Shown: positions 5,622 through 9,115 of the stretch, piece after piece
How the letters are laid out: every line of letters begins with the position of its first letter
Numbering within the stretch: position 1 is the first letter of the stretch
NCBI GenBank assembly: GCA_031293105.1
Contig: JAUMSA010000047.1
Coordinates: 1-9,115, forward strand
Length of the DNA stretch: 9,115 nucleotides
Direction: 5' to 3'
From: Butyricicoccus sp.
GTDB lineage: Bacteria > Bacillota > Clostridia > Oscillospirales > Butyricicoccaceae
The notes under the pieces: generated by a model
Databases searched by the model: none
The model's input: the letters and a program-made list of their open reading frames with translations, nothing else
What the model was told of the DNA's origin: nothing
Program-made: the position numbers and the translations under genes

Positions 5622-6049
5622 TGCTGCTCCCCAAGAGAGTTAAATACCGTCGCGTGCATCGTGGCCGCCTGAAGGGCAAGGCTACGCGCGGTAATTTCGT
5701 TGCATATGGTGATTTCGGCCTGCAGGCTACTGAGCCGTGCTGGATCACCTCGAACCAGATCGAGGCTGCCCGTATCGCCATGACCCGTTACACCAAGCGT
5801 GGTGGTAAGGTTTGGATCAAGATCTTCCCCGACAAGCCGGTTACCGAGAAGCCGGCCGAAACCCGAATGGGTTCCGGTAAGGGCTCGCCGGAGTACTGGG
5901 TTGCTGTTGTAAAGCCGGGCCGCGTTCTCTTCGAGATCGGCGGCGTATCCGAGGAGGTTGCACGCGAGGCACTCCGTCTGGCCAGCCACAAGCTGCCCTG
6001 CAAGACCAAGTTCGTTGCCCGTGAGACCAAGATTGGTGGTGAAGAATGA
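5621..6049 (+). CDS. rplP: 50S ribosomal protein L16
   Basis: L16 (uL16), 142 residues, binds at the A-site side of the large subunit and is needed for late assembly and tRNA accommodation. Family segments are [38 protein letters not shown], the loop [21 protein letters not shown], and [21 protein letters not shown]. The start overlaps the rpsC stop by one base (TAATG) and uses a ribosome binding site inside rpsC. It is the only gene in the operon with a TGA stop, and that stop is woven into the ATGATG start of rpmC. Confidence 0.99.
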   Translation: MLLPKRVKYRRVHRGRLKGKATRGNFVAYGDFGLQATEPCWITSNQIEAARIAMTRYTKRGGKVWIKIFPDKPVTEKPAETRMGSGKGSPEYWVAVVKPGRVLFEIGGVSEEVAREALRLASHKLPCKTKFVARETKIGGEE

Positions 6050-6246
6050 TGAAGGCAAAAGAGATTAGATCGCTGACCGCTGAGGAACTGCAGAACAAGC
6101 TGGCAGATCTCAAGAAGGACCTCTTCAACCTTCGTCTGCAGCACGCAACCAATCAGCTTGACAACGTCAACAAGATCACGGAAGTGAAGCGCGACATCGC
6201 GCGCGTCAACACCGTTCTCCGCGAGCTTCAGCTTGCGGCAAAGTAA
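6046..6246 (+). CDS. rpmC: 50S ribosomal protein L29
   Basis: L29 (uL29), 65 or 66 residues, is a helical hairpin near the tunnel exit beside L23. The sequence [58 protein letters not shown] fits the family along its full length. The start region is ATGATGAAG: either ATG at 6046 (4-nt overlap with rplP) or ATG at 6049 (1-nt overlap, giving the family-typical MKAKEIR). The second would match the one-base overlaps seen at two other junctions. Only a weak GGTGGTG lies upstream, so translation is probably coupled to rplP. Confidence 0.98.
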   Translation: MMKAKEIRSLTAEELQNKLADLKKDLFNLRLQHATNQLDNVNKITEVKRDIARVNTVLRELQLAAK

Positions 6247-6260
6247 GGAGGTAAGCGAAG

Positions 6261-6518
6261 TTGAGCGAGAGAGCGTTACGTAAGACCCGCGTGGGGCTGG
6301 TCGTATCCGACAAGATGGATAAGACCATCGTAGTTGCGATTGAGGATAGCGTACAGCATCCTCTGTATAAGAAGGTTATGAAGAACACCTACAAGCTGAA
6401 GGCGCACGACGAAAACAACGAGTGCAAGGTTGGCGACAAGGTGAAGGTAATGGAGACCCGTCCGCTGTCCAAGGACAAGCGCTGGCGCCTGGTCGAAATT
6501 ATTGAGAAGGCGAAGTAA
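6261..6518 (+). CDS. rpsQ: 30S ribosomal protein S17 (TTG start)
   Basis: S17 (uS17), 85 residues, is a primary rRNA-binding protein of the small subunit body with an OB fold. The sequence contains [42 protein letters not shown], and [24 protein letters not shown], all typical. Translation starts at TTG (6261), 8 nt after a perfect AAGGAGGT (6245-6252) that overlaps the rpmC stop. No in-frame ATG is suitably placed, and the protein from TTG has the normal N-terminus. It is the only ribosomal protein gene here without an ATG start. Confidence 0.99.
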   Translation: MSERALRKTRVGLVVSDKMDKTIVVAIEDSVQHPLYKKVMKNTYKLKAHDENNECKVGDKVKVMETRPLSKDKRWRLVEIIEKAK

Positions 6519-6530
6519 GGAGGGGAACAC

Positions 6531-6899
6531 ATGATTCAGCAGGAAACTTTTCTGCGTGCAGCTGACAACAGCGGCGCTAAGGAACTGAAGTGCATCCGTG
6601 TTCTCGGCGGCTCCACTCGTAAGTACGGCAATATCGGCGACGTTATCGTTTGCTCGGTGCGCAAGTGCACCCCGGGCGGCGGCGTCAAGAAGGGCGACGT
6701 TGTCAAGGCTGTTATCGTTCGTTCGGTAAAGGGCCTGCGCCGTGCGGACGGCAGCTATATCCGTTTCGATGAGAACGCGGCTGTTATCATCCGTGAAGAT
6801 AAGAACCCGCGCGGCACCCGTATCTTTGGGCCTGTTGCGCGTGAGCTGCGCGACAAGGATTACATGAAGATCCTGTCCCTGGCTCCCGAAGTACTGTAA
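6531..6899 (+). CDS. rplN: 50S ribosomal protein L14
   Basis: L14 (uL14), 122 residues, lies at the subunit interface and is the target of the anti-association factor RsfS (family knowledge). It begins [24 protein letters not shown] and contains [51 protein letters not shown] and [13 protein letters not shown], so it is complete and of standard length. The ribosome binding site AGGAGGGG follows the rpsQ stop directly, 12 nt between genes. Confidence 0.99.
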   Translation: MIQQETFLRAADNSGAKELKCIRVLGGSTRKYGNIGDVIVCSVRKCTPGGGVKKGDVVKAVIVRSVKGLRRADGSYIRFDENAAVIIREDKNPRGTRIFGPVARELRDKDYMKILSLAPEVL

Positions 6900-6914
6900 G
6901 GAGGTCGCCGTCAT

Positions 6915-7232
6915 ATGAACAATTTGCATGTTAAAACGGGCGACACCGCCGTTGTCCTCTCCGGCAAGGAGAAGGGCAAGAAGGGCAAGGTTCTGTCCGT
7001 AAACCCGAAGAAGGGTATGGTCGTAATCGAGGGCGTAAATATGGTAACCTGCCATACCAAGCCCCGCCGTCAGGGTGAGCAGGGCGGCATCGTAAAGCGC
7101 GAAGGCGCTCTGCGTGCTTGCAAGGTCATGAAGGTTTGCCCCAAGTGTGACAAGCCCACCCGTCCGGCACACAAGATTCTGGACAATGGCGCAAAGGTTT
7201 GCGTTTGCAAGCACTGCGGCGCTGAAATTTAA
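6915..7232 (+). CDS. rplX: 50S ribosomal protein L24 with zinc-ribbon type C-terminus
   Basis: L24 (uL24), 105 residues, starts assembly of the large subunit. The N-terminal KOW motif is clear ([20 protein letters not shown], about residues 8-27), followed by [15 protein letters not shown]. The C-terminus has CPKC at residues 75-78 and CKHC at 98-101, with Cys96 in addition. This spacing suggests a bound zinc ion. Many Bacillota L24 proteins lack these cysteines, while some other bacteria have the pair. The start ATG at 6915 follows TAAGGAGGTC, in which the rplN stop is part of the ribosome binding site. Confidence 0.99.
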   Translation: MNNLHVKTGDTAVVLSGKEKGKKGKVLSVNPKKGMVVIEGVNMVTCHTKPRRQGEQGGIVKREGALRACKVMKVCPKCDKPTRPAHKILDNGAKVCVCKHCGAEI

Positions 7233-7246
7233 GGGGAGGAAAAGCT

Positions 7247-7789
7247 ATGCCTAGATTAAAGGATAAATATGAAGCAGAAGCTCGTCCTGCTCTGATGAAG
7301 AAGTTCGAGTACAAGAGCCCGATGCAGATCCCGAAGCTCGACAAGATCGTTGTCAATGTTGGCTGCGGTAAGGAAGCAAACGGCAACGCCAAGGTTATCG
7401 AGGCAGTTGTACGCGATCTGACCGCGATCACCGGCCAGAAGCCGGTCGTAACCCTGGCGAAGAAGTCGGTTGCGAACTTTAAGCTCCGTGAAGGCATGCC
7501 GGTTGGCGTAAAGGTTACCCTGCGCTCCGACCGCATGTGGGAGTTCCTAGATCGTCTGTTCAACGTGGCTCTGCCGCGTGTACGTGACTTCCGTGGTATC
7601 TCGGCGAACTCCTTCGACGGCCGCGGCAACTATGCCTTTGGCCTGAAGGAACAGCTCATCTTCCCGGAAATCGAGTACGATCAGATCGACAAGATCCGTG
7701 GTATGGACATCATCATCTGCACCACCGCGGAAACCGACGAAGAAGCACGTGAGCTCCTGACCATCATGGGCGCTCCGTTCGCAAAGTAA
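7247..7789 (+). CDS. rplE: 50S ribosomal protein L5
   Basis: L5 (uL5), 180 residues, binds 5S rRNA in the central protuberance and contacts P-site tRNA and S13. Recognisable parts are [39 protein letters not shown], the [27 protein letters not shown] segment, [38 protein letters not shown], and the C-terminal [19 protein letters not shown]. Length and sequence are normal. It lies 14 nt after rplX with GGGGAGG upstream. Confidence 0.99.
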   Translation: MPRLKDKYEAEARPALMKKFEYKSPMQIPKLDKIVVNVGCGKEANGNAKVIEAVVRDLTAITGQKPVVTLAKKSVANFKLREGMPVGVKVTLRSDRMWEFLDRLFNVALPRVRDFRGISANSFDGRGNYAFGLKEQLIFPEIEYDQIDKIRGMDIIICTTAETDEEARELLTIMGAPFAK

Positions 7790-7808
7790 GAAGGAGGAGG
7801 ATTCTAAC

Positions 7809-7994
7809 ATGGCGAAGAAGGCAATGGTACTCAAGCAGCAGAAGACTCCGAAGTTCTCTACTCGTCAGTACAACCGCTGCAAGATCTGCGGCCGTCCGCA
7901 TGCTTACCTGCGCGATTTCGGCATCTGCCGTATCTGCTTCCGTGAACTGGCTTACAAGGGCCAGATCCCGGGCGTGCGCAAGGCATCCTGGTAA
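7809..7994 (+). CDS. rpsZ: 30S ribosomal protein S14, type Z (zinc-binding)
   Basis: This is the short 61-residue S14 (uS14) of Gram-positive bacteria, which sits in the head of the small subunit. The zinc site is intact: CKIC at residues 24-27 and CRIC at 40-43, followed by [18 protein letters not shown]. It is preceded by an extended purine-rich ribosome binding site (AAGAAGGAGGAGG) 19 nt after rplE. It is the last gene of the operon: a strong intrinsic terminator begins 13 nt after the stop, where rpsH would normally follow. In Bacillus nomenclature the gene is also called rpsN or rpsNA. Confidence 0.98.
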   Translation: MAKKAMVLKQQKTPKFSTRQYNRCKICGRPHAYLRDFGICRICFRELAYKGQIPGVRKASW

Positions 7995-8007
7995 TCAGAA
8001 TACGAGC

Positions 8008-8050
8008 AAACAGCGTGAAACAATTCGGTTTCACGCTGTTTTTTTATTTT
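8008..8050 (+). terminator. Intrinsic terminator closing the ribosomal protein operon
   Basis: Bases 8008-8021 (AAACAGCGTGAAAC) pair perfectly with 8028-8041 (14 bp) over the loop AATTCG, followed by a T-rich tail from 8039 to 8050 interrupted by one A. This is a canonical Rho-independent terminator. It starts 13 nt after the rpsZ stop. The A-run at the base of the stem is short, so it is most convincing in the plus direction. Confidence 0.9.
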
Positions 8051-8069
8051 CTCTGAGATTTTGAGTAGC

Positions 8070-8098
8070 TTGACAGAAATGCAAAAAACTAGTAAGCT
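8070..8098 (+). promoter_or_regulatory. Candidate promoter for the exported protein gene
   Basis: TTGACA (8070-8075) is a perfect -35 box. After 17 nt comes TAAGCT (8093-8098), which keeps the T1, A2 and T6 positions of the -10 box. It lies just after the operon terminator and about 60 nt before the start codon at 8161, where a promoter is needed. The -10 box is weak on its own. Confidence 0.45.
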
Positions 8099-8160
8099 TG
8101 AGGTATGAAAAGGATGTGTCCTCTACGATATCAAACACCAAGCGGAAGGAAGGGAGCGAT

Positions 8161-8652
8161 ATGTGCAAAACCGGAAAACGAATATTCCTCTGTATGTTCT
8201 TGATTTTGTGTTTGGTCGGCTTTCCATTTGCCGGGGCTGTGGATACAGACATTTCCCAAACACGTGATGGCTACACCACCGAAATCGAATGGCTGAGCGA
8301 CGTGGATTTTATCATCCGCGGTTATCTGGATGGTGTTCTGCTGCATGAAGCAGTCGGTAAAGTTGGCGGCGAAACGGTACTTTCCAGAGAATTTGACGCA
8401 GATGGCAACCTGATTCGGGAGGAAATCATCCAGGTGTCGGACGTGATTTCTCCCGCGCCGGAAGAAGTGGTACAGGAACTGCGCATCTATGAAGCGTCGG
8501 AAGGCCTTCGGGCTGCGCTGGGAACGTATCTGACATACACCGTAGCACAGACCCCATACGGCCCTTTGCTTTTCCCGTCTACCGGTTTGCTGCAATGCGT
8601 GAACGGCAACCACCTGTGCAGCCTTTGGCGCGCCCAACAAGGAGGAGCATGA
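8161..8652 (+). CDS. Exported protein of unknown function
   Basis: This 163-residue protein has a clear Sec signal peptide: MCKTGKR, a hydrophobic core at about residues 8-23 (IFLCMFLILCLVGFPF), and a likely signal peptidase I site after AGA at 24-26. No proper lipobox is present. The mature part is acidic and includes WLSDVDFIIRGYLDGVLLHEAVGKVGGE, a probable beta-rich segment, then REEIIQVSDVISPAPEE. Two cysteines lie near the C-terminus (QCVNGNHLC). The ATG at 8161 is chosen because GGAAGGGAG lies just upstream. An in-frame TTG at 8098 would add 21 residues, hide the signal peptide and lack a ribosome binding site. It has its own candidate promoter, and its last codons supply the ribosome binding site of the next gene. 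I do not recognise the family. Confidence 0.8.
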   Translation: MCKTGKRIFLCMFLILCLVGFPFAGAVDTDISQTRDGYTTEIEWLSDVDFIIRGYLDGVLLHEAVGKVGGETVLSREFDADGNLIREEIIQVSDVISPAPEEVVQELRIYEASEGLRAALGTYLTYTVAQTPYGPLLFPSTGLLQCVNGNHLCSLWRAQQGGA

Positions 8653-8882
8653 TGAAGAATACGAAAAAGTGCCCCAAATGCGCGTGTGATGTGATACTAG
8701 AAGTTTGGTATAACCCAATATGGTATCGCAATCAGTACATTCCTGTGGGTATTACAATGTTTTCGGCAGTATCTGTCACCAGGTATGTCTGCGCTGGCTG
8801 CGGCTATACCGAGGAATGGGTGGATAAGGAAGACATTCCCAAGCTGCGCGAAAAGTACCCGCGCATTTTCCCCAGCAAGTAA
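8652..8882 (+). CDS. Small zinc-ribbon protein, function unknown
   Basis: This 76-residue protein begins MKNTKKCPKCAC. It has CPKC at residues 7-10 and CAGC at 47-50, the latter in VTRYVCAGCGYTEEWVDKEDIPKLREKYP. The two knuckles enclose a stretch with several aromatic residues, a zinc-ribbon layout common in small Clostridia proteins of unknown role. There is no signal peptide. AGGAGG (8640-8645) is 6 nt before ATG 8652. The adjoining ATG at 8649 would give one extra Met and an ATGA overlap. Either way the start overlaps the stop of the exported protein gene, so the two are translationally coupled. A perfect terminator follows closely. Confidence 0.85.
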   Translation: MKNTKKCPKCACDVILEVWYNPIWYRNQYIPVGITMFSAVSVTRYVCAGCGYTEEWVDKEDIPKLREKYPRIFPSK

Positions 8883-8886
8883 ACCG

Positions 8887-8917
8887 AAAAAGAAGGGCCG
8901 CGGCCCTTCTTTTTTTG
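8887..8917 (+). terminator. Intrinsic terminator after the zinc-ribbon gene
   Basis: Bases 8887-8914 are a perfect 28-nt palindrome centred between 8900 and 8901 (core GGGCCGCGGCCC), folding as a GC-rich stem with a CGCG loop and followed by more T residues to 8917. A5 on the left and the T-run on the right make it usable in both directions. It begins 5 nt after the stop codon. Confidence 0.92.
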
Positions 8918-9074
8918 TAGACACCCGGCAGTTTCTGCCGGACGCACCCTCAAAATAGCGGCTCGCAGCGGCCGCCGCGCCGCCGCATTCTACCGGAACA
9001 AACTATTCACACGTACCACCGCATTTTTCCTATGGCCGGGTAGCGTTTTCTTCGAAAACGCGTAGGCCGCGGCA
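8918..9074. other. Non-coding stretch with hairpins and a GC-rich segment
   Basis: No gene is supported here. Two clear hairpins are visible. CCGGCAG (8925-8931) pairs with CTGCCGG (8935-8941) over TTT. GCGTTTTC (9043-9050) pairs with GAAAACGC (9054-9061) over TTC, with GGCC on both outer sides (9034-9037 and 9065-9068) able to extend it. Between them, 8957-8987 is a run of GCGGC/GCCGC units. None of these has a T-run, so they are not ordinary terminators. Confidence 0.5.
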
Positions 9075-9115
9075 AGGAGGGATGAGGGATTGCAAAAGGG
9101 GGAAGGGAACCATGG
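9075..9115. repeat. Palindromic repeat element, copy 2 (cut by window end)
   Basis: These 41 bases match 134-174 with a single A-to-G difference in the purine-rich arm. The copy is in the same orientation as the first and stops at CATGG, the centre of the hairpin seen complete at 152-192. The right arm would lie beyond the window. It sits in intergenic DNA about 190 nt after the zinc-ribbon gene. Confidence 0.75.

Noticed and set aside
8098..8160. TTG at 8098 as start of the exported protein
   Set aside because: No ribosome binding site, overlap with the candidate -10 box, and it would place 21 charged or polar residues before a typical signal peptide that starts at ATG 8161.
8957..8987. GC-rich GCGGC/GCCGC run as a structured RNA gene
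   Set aside because: No tRNA, cloverleaf or other known RNA architecture fits. It is simply a short GC-rich intergenic segment that can fold in several ways.

Overview
The window carries most of the S10 ribosomal protein operon of a low-redundancy, Shine-Dalgarno-rich Gram-positive bacterium. The order rpsJ-rplC-rplD-rplW-rplB-rpsS-rplV-rpsC-rplP-rpmC-rpsQ-rplN-rplX-rplE-rpsZ, the short zinc-binding (type Z) S14, strong AAGGAGG ribosome binding sites, TTG starts and the fairly GC-rich composition point to Bacillota, class Clostridia, probably a gut-type Oscillospiraceae/Butyricicoccaceae-like lineage. The family assignment is inference from sequence style, not a search result.

Left flank (1-783): a palindromic repeat element, a minus-strand terminator, a small XRE-family repressor on the minus strand, and a divergent 92-residue protein with two CxxC pairs. 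The divergent spacer holds a good promoter for the rightward gene and an inverted repeat that could be an operator.

Centre (784-8050): a leader of about 330 nt with several hairpins precedes rpsJ. Its best promoter candidate lies in the 3' end of the upstream gene. Fifteen ribosomal protein genes follow, all on the plus strand. Most junctions are 12-19 nt or overlap by 1-4 nt. Two are exceptional: rpsJ-rplC (139 nt) and rplW-rplB (136 nt). Both are packed with hairpins, and both resemble each other and the rpsJ leader in layout and partly in sequence. This makes a repeated regulatory RNA element within the operon the most interesting candidate here.

The operon stops with a strong intrinsic terminator directly after rpsZ. 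In most Bacillota rpsH, rplF, rplR, rpsE, rpmD, rplO and secY would follow, so the S10-spc cluster appears split at this point.

Right flank (8051-9115): a promoter-like sequence, a 163-residue exported protein of unknown function, and a translationally coupled 76-residue zinc-ribbon protein closed by a perfect palindromic terminator. A non-coding stretch follows, with further hairpins and a second copy (40 of 41 bases) of the repeat found near the left end. The window ends at the centre of that palindrome.
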